Assembly: GCA_021779915.1 (NCBI GenBank)
Contig: JAJXZR010000001.1
Coordinates: 1-56,349 of the forward strand
Reading direction: 5' to 3'
Length of the DNA stretch: 56,349 nt
DNA from: a bacterium
GTDB lineage: Bacteria; Patescibacteriota; Minisyncoccia; CAIUEV01
The notes below the pieces were generated by a model. The model was not told the DNA's origin. It did no database searches and saw only the letters and a list, made by a program, of their open reading frames with translations. A program made the position numbers and the translations under genes. Shown here in pieces: positions 35,106 through 44,178 of the stretch (positions are counted from its first letter, which is position 1; each line of letters begins with the position of its first letter).

Positions 35106-35405
35106 AAATGATTAAAAGGAATAAAAATTTATAAATATGTAGAAAGCCTTACCGCTTCTCCCTCTTGGAAAAAGAGAAGCGGTTGTAAGCCTTTTACGCC
35201 TTTAAAGAATATTCGGAAAAAGGAGCAAAATTTTTCGCGAACATCTTTATGCCGAAACTATATCAAAGAGAAGATAAATTTTTTCTAAAAAAAAGATAAA
35301 ACGAAAATCAAGATTAGTTCTTCAAGCTATAAAGTTTTTCAAGTTTATCAAGCAATAAAGCTGTTGTTCAGGTATTGACAAGCAATATTAAAAAACGAAA
35401 TGCTG
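35106..35405. other. Spacer between pyk and comM with a strong hairpin
   Basis: This 300-base spacer holds no gene. Its main feature is the hairpin at 35143-35194. AAAGCCTTaCCGCTTCTC pairs with GAGAAGCGGttgtAAGCCTTT, with a small bulge and a loop of about 13 bases. On the minus strand it lies downstream of pyk and upstream of comM. The trailing T-run is short, so a terminator or a leader structure for comM are both possible. A short AGTTTATCAAG-type repeat is at about 35318-35362. Confidence 0.5.
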
Positions 35406-36851
35406 TCAGATTCCAATATTTATATTTTGGTTTTCTATTTTGACCTTAAATTTCCATCCAGTTTTTTTGTCTTTTTCCGCTTTTACGTAGATTAAGTGTT
35501 TTAAGCCGGATATCTCTTCGTTGAAAGCAGTCCGAAGAGGAAAGGGGAGAACCCCCCAGCAAACTAAAAGTTTTCTGGAAAGAGGGCTATGGCTCCCCAT
35601 AAAACAATAAACAGGAGTGTTGGGACGAAGACTGGCTAGATGCTTAACAAAGAGAACGGGAGTTTCTTCCAGAACAATTCCATCGGGTTTTGACTCGAGT
35701 GCTAGGCGGAAAATTGCTTGAGCTGTCATTTGAAGGAGATTTTTTTGAGGCAGATTTCTTCTTGTTTCAAGCTCTTTAACTCGGTTTAGGTCGTCATAGG
35801 GTGATTTTTCCGTAACTTTAATTATTTTTTCCATCATCTGGACAGAAAGAATTGGATATTTACCGCTGGCTGACTCCCCCGAAAGCATAACCGCATCAGT
35901 TCTATCGATAACGGCATTGGCAACATCCGTTAGTTCTGCCCGAGTAGGCCTAGGAGAATCAACCATTGATTCAAGCATATTAGTTGCTACAATGGCCGGT
36001 ACTCCGCTTCGGAGACAGTGTCTTAGTAGTAATTTTTGATAAACAGGAACCTTTTCGGGAGGTGCCTCTACTCCTAAATCGCCCCTGGCTACCATAATCA
36101 CATCCACCACTTTAAGGATATCTTTTAGATTATGCAGTGCTTCCAAAGTTTCAATTTTAGCCACAATCCAAGGATGTCCAGTCGTTTTGCCTAAAATTTT
36201 AGTTATTCTTTTTTGGAGGGAAACAATGTCTTTTGCGTTTTTGACAAACGATAAGGCAATAAAATCAAGTCCCTTTTTTACTGCAAATTCAAGGTCTTTT
36301 TGATCCTTTTTTGTAAAAGAAGGAATAAATTTAGCTAGAGTAGGAAAGTTTATTCCCTTGCGTATTTTTATCAGTCCATTATTTTTTACCGACATTTCCC
36401 ATCTTTTCTCGCTAATTTTTTTAAGGCTTCTAAGCTCTACCATACCGTTGTCCAAAAACACCGAGTCACCATTTTTAAGGTGTTTTATGAGCATCACATC
36501 ACAATCTAAGCGGATTTGCTTCTTTAAATCGCCTTCTAAGCGTCCTTCAACTAAATAAACTTTTTCTCCTTTTTTAAATTCTAGCTCAGAAACTTTATTA
36601 TTCTTATCTTTTAATTCAGAAATTCTCACTCTTGGTCCCTGAAGATCAGCCATGATCCCAACACTTTTTCCAGTTCGGTAAGCGGCATGGCGCAGATTCA
36701 AGATAGCCTGTTCGTGCCAGTCATGTGAACCATGAGAAAAATTTAATCTAGCAATATCCATCCCCGATTCTATCATTGCTTCGAGAGTCTCAATATTTTC
36801 TGAAGCGGGGCCAATAGTCGCGACCACTTTGGTCAAGTTATCTTTTTTCAT
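35406..36851 (-). CDS. pyk: Pyruvate kinase
   Basis: It makes ATP and pyruvate from phosphoenolpyruvate. The sequence begins TKVVATIGPASENIETLEAM with ARLNFSHGSHDWH, then IMADLQGPRVRISEL. The B domain is about 75-175. The active site has FIALSFVKNAKDIV, IVAKIETLEAL, VIMVARGDLGVEAPPEKVP and AIVATNMLESMVDSPRPTRAE. The C-terminal regulatory domain is recognisable (LASLRPNTPVYCF). The length of 481 is normal. Together with gap, gpmI and the sugar isomerase it indicates glycolytic energy metabolism. The next gene downstream is comM; upstream is a CPR-type hypothetical gene on the same strand. Confidence 0.96.
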   Translation of the reverse strand: MKKDNLTKVVATIGPASENIETLEAMIESGMDIARLNFSHGSHDWHEQAILNLRHAAYRTGKSVGIMADLQGPRVRISELKDKNNKVSELEFKKGEKVYLVEGRLEGDLKKQIRLDCDVMLIKHLKNGDSVFLDNGMVELRSLKKISEKRWEMSVKNNGLIKIRKGINFPTLAKFIPSFTKKDQKDLEFAVKKGLDFIALSFVKNAKDIVSLQKRITKILGKTTGHPWIVAKIETLEALHNLKDILKVVDVIMVARGDLGVEAPPEKVPVYQKLLLRHCLRSGVPAIVATNMLESMVDSPRPTRAELTDVANAVIDRTDAVMLSGESASGKYPILSVQMMEKIIKVTEKSPYDDLNRVKELETRRNLPQKNLLQMTAQAIFRLALESKPDGIVLEETPVLFVKHLASLRPNTPVYCFMGSHSPLSRKLLVCWGVLPFPLRTAFNEEISGLKHLIYVKAEKDKKTGWKFKVKIENQNINIGI

Positions 36852-36901
36852 TTTGTTTTAGTTATAGGTTTTATTTGTCCTATAGGACTTATTCGAATTT
36901 T

Positions 36902-37504
36902 TTATTCAATACAACAATCGACTGCTTTTTTCACTAGCTCACCGAGTTTTCCCAAAACACCCGTTCTTTTTTGAGTATTATGGTCTTTTTGGTGAATCCC
37001 CAATTTTTTAAGAGTGTCCCGCACTTCCCGACGCATCAGCTTGGTTTCTTCGGGCTTTACAATTTTCAAATTAAGTCCCCAAAAAAGCAGGTAAAGCTCA
37101 TAGGAAAATCGAAACATCTCGTCAGCGGTTTCTTTTTTGCCATCTTTTAGATTCTTTGTCCCGACTTCCATCAGACGCATACTGGCAGAAAGAAGATGTT
37201 TGCTGGTACACCACACTTCTCCCTCGTATTCCTTGATAATCTTTTTAAGAAGCCTTTTACGCATTTCACGAACAATCCGTAAAATTTCAAAATATCCGTT
37301 ATTTTGGGTTTTTTCAGCGGTAAAAAACAAGTGTTCCTCAATTCCAATCAGATTCATTATGGCAAGGGAAAGATCTTCGTCAGTTGAAAGATCGAGATTG
37401 TTATCTCTTTTGAGTTCATTAATTCTGTCGATAAACTCTTTAATTCTTTCTTCGCTCAATAATTTTTCCAATATACCCCCTTCTTCCTTAAGATTTTCTG
37501 ACAT
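36902..37504 (-). CDS. Conserved-looking helical hypothetical protein
   Basis: No functional family is recognised. The 200-residue protein is almost entirely helical and has no signal peptide or membrane helix. Distinctive stretches are DEDLSLAIMNLIGIEEHLFF, EILRIVREMRKRLLKKII, EYEGEVWCTSKHLLSASMRL and YELYLLFWGLNLKIV. From memory, proteins with the EEHLFFT...EGEVWCxSKHLL pattern recur in CPR genomes, but I could not search. It ends about 50 bases before pyk and starts 30 bases after the AI-2E-type permease gene on the same strand. Confidence 0.75.
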   Translation of the reverse strand: MSENLKEEGGILEKLLSEERIKEFIDRINELKRDNNLDLSTDEDLSLAIMNLIGIEEHLFFTAEKTQNNGYFEILRIVREMRKRLLKKIIKEYEGEVWCTSKHLLSASMRLMEVGTKNLKDGKKETADEMFRFSYELYLLFWGLNLKIVKPEETKLMRREVRDTLKKLGIHQKDHNTQKRTGVLGKLGELVKKAVDCCIE

Positions 37505-37534
37505 AAGTTTCTAGTAAATTATTATAAGACAAAA

Positions 37535-38587
37535 TTAATTATCGCCTTGGATAATTTTTTTTTCAAATATTTCTAAAATTGTTACAAAAATTGAGATAAT
37601 GATTGGCCCCACTATAAAACCCATTGCTCCAAATTCAACAATTCCACCCAAGGTTCCCAAAAGAATCAATACTGGATGAATAGCCGTATTTTTTCCCACT
37701 AGTCTCGGTCGCAAGAAATTATCGAAACCGCCCATTACAAAAGTGCCGACAAAAACAAGGATTAGTCCCGACATAACTTGTCCGGTAACAAACAGCCAAA
37801 TAGCCATAGGAAGCCAAATTATAGCTGAACCGACAAGAGGAATGACAGAGAAAAAAGTCATCATCAATCCCCAGAAAACCGGAGATCCGATGCCCAAAAA
37901 AAAGAAAGCAACTCCTCCCAAAACTCCTTGTATGATTCCCATTATCACACTACCTCGCAGAGTTGCCCGACTCATTGACATAAAACGTTCAAAAAGAGTA
38001 TTATCGTCTCTTTGGGGTAGGGGAGAAATTCGAAAAAGATACCTTAAAAACTTTTCGCCATCCAAGAAAAAATAGTAAAGTGTAAAAATCATAACAAAGA
38101 CCAGGAAAATAAACCAGCTCAATTGAGTGTATACCTGTTGAAGAATCCCAGCAGTCACCCCGGCTACTTGATTAGTAACCTCATTCAGGTTAATAGAAGT
38201 AAAATAATCGTTAACTTTAGCTTCCTCGAGCCCGAAATGGTTTCCTTGCTGAACAACCCAAAGCTTCATTTTATCTTCAAATCCAACAACTATAGAAGGA
38301 TTGTTGCTAATATTGCCATAAATATCAAGAGCTTCTTTTGAAGCAATGCTACCAATGATAAATATAGGTATAATGACAATGAGAGCAATCAGTATGCAAG
38401 TGAGAAAGGAAGCAATTTGAGCGTTTTTAACAACTTTTTTAAAAAACTCAAAACACTTTTTGAATAGTTGCCAAAGAATAAAAGAAATTAACAGAGTAAT
38501 GATAAAAGGAGAAAACATCTTAAACACCGCCAACCCTGAAACAATAGCGATTGCTATCAAAAAATAGTTGTTAGTTTTATGTTTCAT
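37535..38587 (-). CDS. AI-2E family (PerM-type) membrane transporter
   Basis: This is a polytopic protein of a broad export family; the substrate is unknown. It has about eight hydrophobic helices. The family core is near residues 200-330: SPLPQRDDNTLFERFMSMSR, the GIIQGVLGGVAFFFLGIGSPVFWGLMM helices, SVIPLVGSAIIWLPMAIWLF and DNFLRPRLVGKNTAIHPVLILLGTLGGI. The length of 350 is typical. It is the first gene of a minus-strand series (permease, hypothetical, pyk, comM, yraN). Upstream lies the first long fold-back element. Confidence 0.92.
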   Translation of the reverse strand: MKHKTNNYFLIAIAIVSGLAVFKMFSPFIITLLISFILWQLFKKCFEFFKKVVKNAQIASFLTCILIALIVIIPIFIIGSIASKEALDIYGNISNNPSIVVGFEDKMKLWVVQQGNHFGLEEAKVNDYFTSINLNEVTNQVAGVTAGILQQVYTQLSWFIFLVFVMIFTLYYFFLDGEKFLRYLFRISPLPQRDDNTLFERFMSMSRATLRGSVIMGIIQGVLGGVAFFFLGIGSPVFWGLMMTFFSVIPLVGSAIIWLPMAIWLFVTGQVMSGLILVFVGTFVMGGFDNFLRPRLVGKNTAIHPVLILLGTLGGIVEFGAMGFIVGPIIISIFVTILEIFEKKIIQGDN

Positions 38588-38664
38588 TCTAATTTTGTTT
38601 TTAAAATTTGATTCTATTACTAAAATATCAATTGTTTACTATTGCGACAATTATTCGGTATTAG

Positions 38665-38786
38665 AAATTTAAAAAATCTGTTTTTTAGTATTTTTTTATC
38701 AATTTCTTGTTGCGGAACTCGCTTCGCTCAGACAGTCCTCACAAGAAATTGATAAAAAAATACTAAAAAACAGATTTTTTAAATTT
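38665..38786. repeat. Long fold-back element A (46-bp perfect stem, conserved loop)
   Basis: The left arm 38665-38710 pairs without a mismatch with 38741-38786. The 30-base loop (38711-38740) contains TGCGGAACTCGCTTCGCTCA. The base of the loop is TTTCTTGT/ACAAGAAA. The loop matches, in reverse orientation, those of the elements at 42790 and 44952. It lies in the divergent spacer between the permease gene and secG and carries no coding sequence. Confidence 0.9.
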
Positions 38787-38860
38787 TTGGCTAGTTATCA
38801 ATTATTACTCAAAATCATAAATTTGTTTATTAATATAAGTATAAAAATTAACATTAGGTT

Positions 38861-39088
38861 ATGGTTCAAATTATAGCGATAGTCCAGGTTGTATCAGCCA
38901 TTCTTCTCACAATTGTAGTTCTTTTGCAAAACAGAGAGGGCGGTGCTTCCGGCGTTTTAGGTGGGGAAGGAGTAGGAGGTTCGTTTTACACGAAACGAGG
39001 TCTTGACAGAGGGCTTTTTTACGGAACCGTAGTTTTAGGGGTTATCTTTTTTATGAGTGCTATTGCCAGTTTTTTTGTGAGTAAATAA
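38861..39088 (+). CDS. secG: Protein translocase subunit SecG
   Basis: SecG is the small auxiliary part of the SecYEG channel. The sequence has two membrane helices with the typical link: AIVQVVSAILLTIVVLLQN, then REGGASGVLGGEGVGGSFYTK, then a second helix ending in ASFFVSK. The length of 75 is normal. It is followed after 35 bases by a membrane-anchored hypothetical gene on the same strand. The start has an A/T leader without a Shine-Dalgarno site. Confidence 0.93.
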   Translation: MVQIIAIVQVVSAILLTIVVLLQNREGGASGVLGGEGVGGSFYTKRGLDRGLFYGTVVLGVIFFMSAIASFFVSK

Positions 39089-39123
39089 ATTTGCAATTGT
39101 ATTCCAAAAAATAATATAAAAAA

Positions 39124-39846
39124 ATGACAAAAGATTCACAAAACAAAAGGATTATCAGGAGTCTTCTAGTCTTCTTAGCGGTTTTTGCAATTGCACTAAT
39201 TTTAATCGAAATTATGTCTTCAAATTCGACGGTTACAGATATAGAAGGACTAAAAAAAGCGACTAGCCTAGATGAATTCATTGTTTCAAATCCCAATGAT
39301 TTTATGAGCAATCAGGAAAAAAAGGCAATGGGATTGAGTGATACAGAAATACTTTCACCGGTTCCACTCAAAGTGGAGGGTGCAAAAATTATTATGGCAC
39401 CAAAACTTCTGGGAGGGGGAGACCTTGTTTATACGCCCGTTTTTGCCACTGGAAATTATTTTGCCATTATTACCGCTGAAAATCTAAGTAAGATTTTTTC
39501 TCCTCAATCCCCCGAACAAGCTATACAATATATTGATTTTCTTAGAACTAAGCTTGGAGCAACCAGTTATGATCGCTCCAGGATTACTGTTTGGCAAAAA
39601 AGCGATTATGATAATATACATTGTAAAGATGACAACGGTAATGATCTTGGGCTACCAAACGAACGGCCGGTTACGACAGCAACTTCCAAAGACAATGGTT
39701 GGGAAATAACTTGGATTTATCATTCCCAAACAGTTCCAGCCGGTTTTTTCAGAGAAGTTTTTGAGGTTGGTAAAGATGGGAGTGTCAACCTAAAAGAAAA
39801 AGAAGGGGAACCTTTCTGGTCTTGCGGAACAGGAATCTTGTTTTAG
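39124..39846 (+). CDS. Membrane-anchored protein of unknown function
   Basis: No family is recognised. One N-terminal helix (SLLVFLAVFAIALILIEIM) acts as an uncleaved anchor, with about 200 residues outside. The outside part has LGGGDLVYTPVFATGNYFAI, a Gln/Ile-rich helix (PEQAIQYIDFLRTKLGATSY) and a C-terminal FWSCGTGILF. Cysteines at DNIHCKDDNG and WSCG could form one disulfide bond. It sits right behind secG and convergent with the delta-prime gene, so it may be cotranscribed with secG. Confidence 0.75.
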   Translation: MTKDSQNKRIIRSLLVFLAVFAIALILIEIMSSNSTVTDIEGLKKATSLDEFIVSNPNDFMSNQEKKAMGLSDTEILSPVPLKVEGAKIIMAPKLLGGGDLVYTPVFATGNYFAIITAENLSKIFSPQSPEQAIQYIDFLRTKLGATSYDRSRITVWQKSDYDNIHCKDDNGNDLGLPNERPVTTATSKDNGWEITWIYHSQTVPAGFFREVFEVGKDGSVNLKEKEGEPFWSCGTGILF

Positions 39847-39865
39847 CTTTGGATGAATTTTTTTT

Positions 39866-40765
39866 CTAAACATTTAAAAGATAAGCTTCAAGAAGCAATT
39901 CCGGGTTTCCGCTAGGATTGCTCTTTTTGGCTTGACTGGTATAATCCAATGTTTTTTGAATTTTTTTAATTAGTTTTTTACATCCCTTCGTGTCTTCTTT
40001 TTCATAAGCTTCTTTGAGTTTCGAATAGTTTTCTAAAGTAAAAATTTCCAGCAAATCTATAACCTCATTTTGGCTGTTTTTTATCCAATCTTTCGCCCAA
40101 GATATTTTTTGAGTCGGGCTCAGAGAGCTTAGATTTTGGAAAAGATCAAAAATATTTTCATAATAAGTGAAATTATCAGCCATCTTACTGGCTAAATTAA
40201 TATTTCCTTGCGACCAAAAATATATTTTTACTATTTCTTCATTTTTAAGATGGGGGAAGTTATTCGTTAAATATTCTGTGATGAGCAGATTTTCTTTTCT
40301 AGTCAAATTAAACTGAATTGAACGGCTAATTAAAGTTGGGAGAATTTCTTCCCGTGAATTTCCAAAAAGGATTAGGTAACGATTTTTTCTCGGCTCTTCC
40401 ATAGTCTTAAGCAGAGCGTTTTGAGACTCAAGGTTTAGCGCTCTAACATTCGGAATAATCCCTATTTTAAAAGACCTAGAAGAACTCGAGAGACTGAGGT
40501 CTCGAATAAAACTTCTGGTTTCTTTAATACTGATACTATTTTTCCCAACGCTCCTAACAAGTAAAATTACTTCCGACTCCAAAGAATTTCGATCGGACAA
40601 GACTCCGTCTTCATGTCCCAACAAATAAGCAAATATTTCACTTTGGTTTTTTTTCCATTCTTCTTCCCCCAACGGAAAAATAAAAAGCGGAGGTTTCTCC
40701 CCCTCCTTACACCAATTCAGGAGAGTCGAACGTAAAAAAGGATAATGTTTTTTTAGAAACACCAA
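39866..40765 (-). CDS. holB: DNA polymerase III delta-prime-like clamp-loader subunit
   Basis: Delta-prime is a non-hydrolysing member of the clamp loader. The AAA+ family signature of delta-prime/DnaX is seen in SSRSFKIGIIPNVRALNLES, QNALLKTMEEPRKNRYLIL and LPTLISRSIQFNL, followed by a helical lid (WSQGNINLASKMADN). The N-terminal Walker A that DnaX has is absent, as expected for a delta-prime type. The length is 299. It is convergent with the preceding gene, and a hairpin repeat lies upstream. Confidence 0.85.
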   Translation of the reverse strand: MVFLKKHYPFLRSTLLNWCKEGEKPPLFIFPLGEEEWKKNQSEIFAYLLGHEDGVLSDRNSLESEVILLVRSVGKNSISIKETRSFIRDLSLSSSSRSFKIGIIPNVRALNLESQNALLKTMEEPRKNRYLILFGNSREEILPTLISRSIQFNLTRKENLLITEYLTNNFPHLKNEEIVKIYFWSQGNINLASKMADNFTYYENIFDLFQNLSSLSPTQKISWAKDWIKNSQNEVIDLLEIFTLENYSKLKEAYEKEDTKGCKKLIKKIQKTLDYTSQAKKSNPSGNPELLLEAYLLNV

Positions 40766-40767
40766 AT

Positions 40768-40911
40768 TAGTTTATCAAGTTAGAAAGTTTATCAAGTTCA
40801 TTAAATAAGAACTATAATGAATAGATAAGAAAACGCAATAAAACAAAAAACAAACCTATAGCAACAGAGATCATAATAAAAAAGTTTGCTTGATAAACCC
40901 AATGAACTAGT
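40768..40911. repeat. AGTTTATCAAG-type inverted repeat
   Basis: The left arm has TAGTTTATCAAGTTAGAAAG, then a second TTTATCAAGTTCATT. The right arm has GTTTGCTTGATAAAC and AATGAACTAG. The middle is about 70 bases of A-rich DNA. The element runs into the stop codon of the PMT-like gene. It is a larger, looser member of the family at 10950. Confidence 0.5.
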
Positions 40912-42709
40912 TTTCCGGCACATGATAGACGAAAATTGAATATCCGATTTGAGCGACTGGTTTATAATAATCTGTCAGCCAATGGTAGCTTCCTTGAGAA
41001 GGAGGATTCAAACTGTTCCATTGAATGGCGCTGGCGGAAATAGCGAACCAACCACTCGTTGGCTTCTTGTCAAACCCCCAAACTTGGTACCTGCCGTTTA
41101 AGTAATAATCAAGGTTTCCCCCACCAAAATAATCAATCTTAACATAAGGAATATTATTGTCATCCATAAACTGGCGTAATCTGATCAAATCCTGTCCCCA
41201 ATCCAAATTGGAATCTACTAGATATTTATAACCCTCTTTCGGTCCTCCAATCGTTTCGTTAAAATAGGCAAGATAGCTTGGGAAAACTAATATGTTACTC
41301 CCAACAACCCAAATTAGAAGCAAAGAAAGTATTCCAATAGTGAAAAAGCGTGCCCAGACTTGTTTCTTTCCTTCAAAGTGCTCCCAAAAAATTGAAAGCA
41401 TATAGGCGGTAAAAAGATAAATGAAAGGAAAAACAGGCAAAATATAACGGATTCCCAACTGTAGCTTGTTAACCGAAGCCATAAAGAAAATCAGAAAAGC
41501 GAAAAAGAAATAACCTATAAGAACCGCATTTGTTTGAAGCCAATAAGCATTCAATAACTTGTGATTTTTCCCTTTAGACCAAGATTTCAACACCTTTACA
41601 AGAATCAAAGTAAATATTATTCCAGCAAAATAGAAAAGTATTTGCGATGCAATCGGTTCTTTTAATAAATAGGCGAAAACAAAGTAATCCGGCCAATTTT
41701 TCCCCACCTCCCCAAAGAAATAAGTGGTGTGGCCTCCAGTGGCATGAGCGGTAACCATTAAAAATCCTAAAAGATACTGGGCATAAGGCCTTGTAAGGGG
41801 AAAATCTGTCATTTTGTTCAAGTAGTAAGGAGCATTGATTTTCCCCAGATCATTGGGGGTTAAAGATTCATTGATTAGTTGATGTTGAACAGCTAATGGC
41901 ATATTCCACATAGTGAAAGTATACCAAACCCCCACTAAAACATATCCAATTGCCATTATTACAATAGCTTTGCCTATTTGGAGAAACATCTGGTGTAAAG
42001 CTATTTTGGATTTTCCTTTGCGGTACACCCCCAAACCATAAAGAGCCCCAATTACTAAAAAGGTGGGAATTAAGAGAAAAACAGAAAATTTGGCTAGTTG
42101 CGCTAAACCAAAAATTAAACCGGCAAACAGCATTCTTTTCCAGTTTGGTCTTTCTAAATAAAGATAATAGGAATAAAGAGCAAAAACAGTAAAGGCAGTA
42201 ATTCCCATATCGGTCGTAATAAACCTCCCGTGAGCCATCAAATTAGGCGAAAAAAGAAAAAGCAAAAGAGCAATTAAGGCAGTTTCTCTCCTTTTGGTAA
42301 TTTTTTCGGCAAACCGATAAAGTACCCAGCCTCCCAAAAGGAATATTAGAATCATAGGAATACGAGCCCAAAACAGCATTCTATCAGCATCATTTCCGTA
42401 TTTATATAAAAATTTGTCTCCCAGATCCCACTGGTCATTGACATGATCCTTCCAAGCAGGATCTTGTTCAGGGAAATAAACGCTTTGAAAAAGAAGTGGA
42501 ACGGCCGCCAACTCTTTAATAAGTGGCGGATGTTCAGGGTTGACACGATAGTCCTGTTTGGTTAGATAGGAATATCCGGAAACAATATGAGGCATTTCAT
42601 CCCTCACGGCTGAATCGTCCCAAATACTAAAAATCGCCAGCAAACCTGCCATTATCATAAGAACAGCAGCAATAAAATGCGTTTTAATAATGTGTTTCCA
42701 GAATTTCAT
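40907..42709 (-). CDS. PMT/ArnT-like GT-C glycosyltransferase
   Basis: This is a multi-pass membrane enzyme that would move a sugar from a polyprenyl-phosphate donor to a protein or glycan outside the membrane. The first outside loop has the family pattern DEMPHIVSGYSYLTKQDYRV with NPEHPPLIKELAAVPLLFQS, including the acidic residue and the HPPL motif of dolichyl-phosphate-mannose mannosyltransferases. About twelve helices follow. The C-terminal soluble portion (YKYLVDSNLDWGQDLIRLRQ) matches the W/D-rich end found in many PMT_2 family members. The length is 600. The acceptor is unknown; surface proteins encoded here are possible. Confidence 0.88.
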   Translation of the reverse strand: MKFWKHIIKTHFIAAVLMIMAGLLAIFSIWDDSAVRDEMPHIVSGYSYLTKQDYRVNPEHPPLIKELAAVPLLFQSVYFPEQDPAWKDHVNDQWDLGDKFLYKYGNDADRMLFWARIPMILIFLLGGWVLYRFAEKITKRRETALIALLLFLFSPNLMAHGRFITTDMGITAFTVFALYSYYLYLERPNWKRMLFAGLIFGLAQLAKFSVFLLIPTFLVIGALYGLGVYRKGKSKIALHQMFLQIGKAIVIMAIGYVLVGVWYTFTMWNMPLAVQHQLINESLTPNDLGKINAPYYLNKMTDFPLTRPYAQYLLGFLMVTAHATGGHTTYFFGEVGKNWPDYFVFAYLLKEPIASQILFYFAGIIFTLILVKVLKSWSKGKNHKLLNAYWLQTNAVLIGYFFFAFLIFFMASVNKLQLGIRYILPVFPFIYLFTAYMLSIFWEHFEGKKQVWARFFTIGILSLLLIWVVGSNILVFPSYLAYFNETIGGPKEGYKYLVDSNLDWGQDLIRLRQFMDDNNIPYVKIDYFGGGNLDYYLNGRYQVWGFDKKPTSGWFAISASAIQWNSLNPPSQGSYHWLTDYYKPVAQIGYSIFVYHVPEN

Positions 42710-42789
42710 TTTTTTTGTTTTTAGAAATTTTTTATAATTAACTTTCTTTCATTCTATTCTTAAAAATCTCATTTATCAAATATTAAGAA

Positions 42790-42907
42790 TATTCTAAAAT
42801 CTATTTTTTGAGTATTTTTTATTAGTTTCTTGTGAGGACTGTTCGAGCGAAGCGAGTTCCGCAACAAGAAACTAACAAAAAATACTCAAAAAATAGATTT
42901 TAGAATA
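42790..42907. repeat. Long fold-back element B (44-bp stem, conserved loop)
   Basis: The left arm 42790-42833 pairs with 42864-42907 with a single A-C mismatch. The 30-base loop includes GAGCGAAGCGAGTTCCGCA. It lies 7 bases after the stop of the sugar-phosphate isomerase gene (minus strand) and before the PMT-like gene. Loop orientation is opposite to element A and the same as C. Confidence 0.9.
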
Positions 42908-42914
42908 ATACATA

Positions 42915-43943
42915 TTATTTCAACAGCTCCTTAAATCTTTCTACCATCGCAACCGGCGTGGGATCGGTTTCATAGGCAATAGCCAGATAATACGAGGCGA
43001 AGCAACCGATTTGTAAAATGGAAAAAATACGAAAAATAATTTCTCCTTCGGGCATTTCAATTTTAGTCACCTTTGTTCCGTAATTAGCAAGCAAACTAGC
43101 CATTCTTTCAAAACGTTTTAGGTTTCTGGGATCGTCCTTATTATCTTCAAGGAAAATCAAGGAAAAATTAGCTTGGGGGTTAGTGAATCCAACCATTTCG
43201 TTGTGGTTTAGCTCCGGAAAATAGTTCCAAAAAGCAGGGGTTTTGGAATTTTCATTGAACATTATCTTCCAAATCATGGCAATTGATTTAAACTGCCAGG
43301 AAGAATAAACCACCGGCGTTTCCCCATGAACATTACCAGCGATTTTTTTTCCAATTTCTTTGTATTTCTCCATATTCATATATATTTCCAGTTTTGCTGA
43401 AGCCAGACTGTCGGCGACATTTTTAACTACACCTATATTTATTAAAACGCCCAGTAAAGCGGAGAAACTAGTTCCAATTCCCATTCTTGGTTGCATGCCT
43501 TGGGGAAGTTTAACAAGGGGAACATTACATTCTCGAGCAATCTCGGTCACTTTTCCCCCACTAGAAATGGCTATGCAAGCCAGTTTGTTTTCGTAAACTT
43601 CTTTAAAAGCAGAAAGAGTTTCTTCAGTATTGCCAGAATAGGAAGAAATGACATTCAAACATTTCGGATTAAACGCTTCCATGGGAAGGGCATAGGATCG
43701 ATTAATAATAATGCGAAAAGGATTTCCTCTTCTTTCTTTATTAACAGTTACATCTAAATAAATCTGCAACAAATCTCCCACCAGCGCCGACCCCCCCATT
43801 CCGTTTATAAGAAGAGTGTCGAATTCACCCTTTGGAGCTATTTCTTTGGAAAGCTCTAATCCCTCCATCAACTGATTGGGCATATTTTCAATCACCTGGA
43901 AAAGATTCTCTTTGTCTATGTCATTAGAATTTTCTTCATACAT
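42915..43943 (-). CDS. Bifunctional phosphoglucose/phosphomannose isomerase (SIS-domain)
   Basis: It would interconvert glucose 6-phosphate or mannose 6-phosphate with fructose 6-phosphate. The first SIS domain has LLINGMGGSALVGDLLQIYL and NVISSYSGNTEETLSAFKEV, then ACIAISSGGKVTEIA and PLVKLPQGMQPRMGIGTSFS. The second has TPVVYSSWQFKSIAMIWKIM, FNENSKTPAFWNYFPELNHN and EMVGF, as in PgiB-type enzymes. The end reads AIAYETDPTPVAMVERFKELL. I chose the ATG at 43943 (343 residues); a longer frame from 43994 would start within 10 bases of tRNA-His and adds a Lys/Phe-rich stretch untypical of the family. Confidence 0.9.
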   Translation of the reverse strand: MYEENSNDIDKENLFQVIENMPNQLMEGLELSKEIAPKGEFDTLLINGMGGSALVGDLLQIYLDVTVNKERRGNPFRIIINRSYALPMEAFNPKCLNVISSYSGNTEETLSAFKEVYENKLACIAISSGGKVTEIARECNVPLVKLPQGMQPRMGIGTSFSALLGVLINIGVVKNVADSLASAKLEIYMNMEKYKEIGKKIAGNVHGETPVVYSSWQFKSIAMIWKIMFNENSKTPAFWNYFPELNHNEMVGFTNPQANFSLIFLEDNKDDPRNLKRFERMASLLANYGTKVTKIEMPEGEIIFRIFSILQIGCFASYYLAIAYETDPTPVAMVERFKELLK

Positions 43944-44003
43944 TTTTTTAATTTTAAAAAATGAATAAAATTTTAATTTTTTGTTTCTGACCAAATACCC
44001 ACT

Positions 44004-44079
44004 GGGGTGACTAGAGGGAGTTGAACCCTCGTGACCAGTTCCACAGACTGGCGTTCTACCGTTGAACTATAGTCACCCC
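44004..44079 (-). tRNA. tRNA-His (anticodon GTG)
   Basis: On the minus strand the sequence folds as a tRNA. The acceptor stem is GGGTGAC/GTCACCC, with an extra 5' G (position -1) opposite C73, the identity mark of histidine tRNAs. The D arm is near AGTTCAACGGTAGAAC. The anticodon stem CCAGT/ACTGG encloses CTGTGGA with anticodon GTG, and the T arm is GAGGG-TTCAACT-CCCTC. The 3' CCA is not encoded: C73 is followed by AGT. An added CCA by nucleotidyltransferase is therefore needed. Confidence 0.95.
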
Positions 44080-44106
44080 GCTAGGTACTTAAACCATTAC
44101 AGCTCG

Positions 44107-44135
44107 ACTTTATCAGATTTTATTTAATAAGACAA
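44107..44135 (-). promoter_or_regulatory. Likely promoter of tRNA-His
   Basis: Reading the minus strand, TTGTCT (-35, at 44135-44130) and TAAAGT (-10, at 44112-44107) are spaced by exactly 17 bases. They stand about 30 bases before the tRNA 5' end. Each box is 4 of 6 against the sigma-70 consensus. It lies just beyond the dedA terminator, as needed for an independent tRNA unit. Confidence 0.4.
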
Positions 44136-44178
44136 AAAATTTTCAAGAAGAATACGAAAAAAACAAAAAACTATTCTA

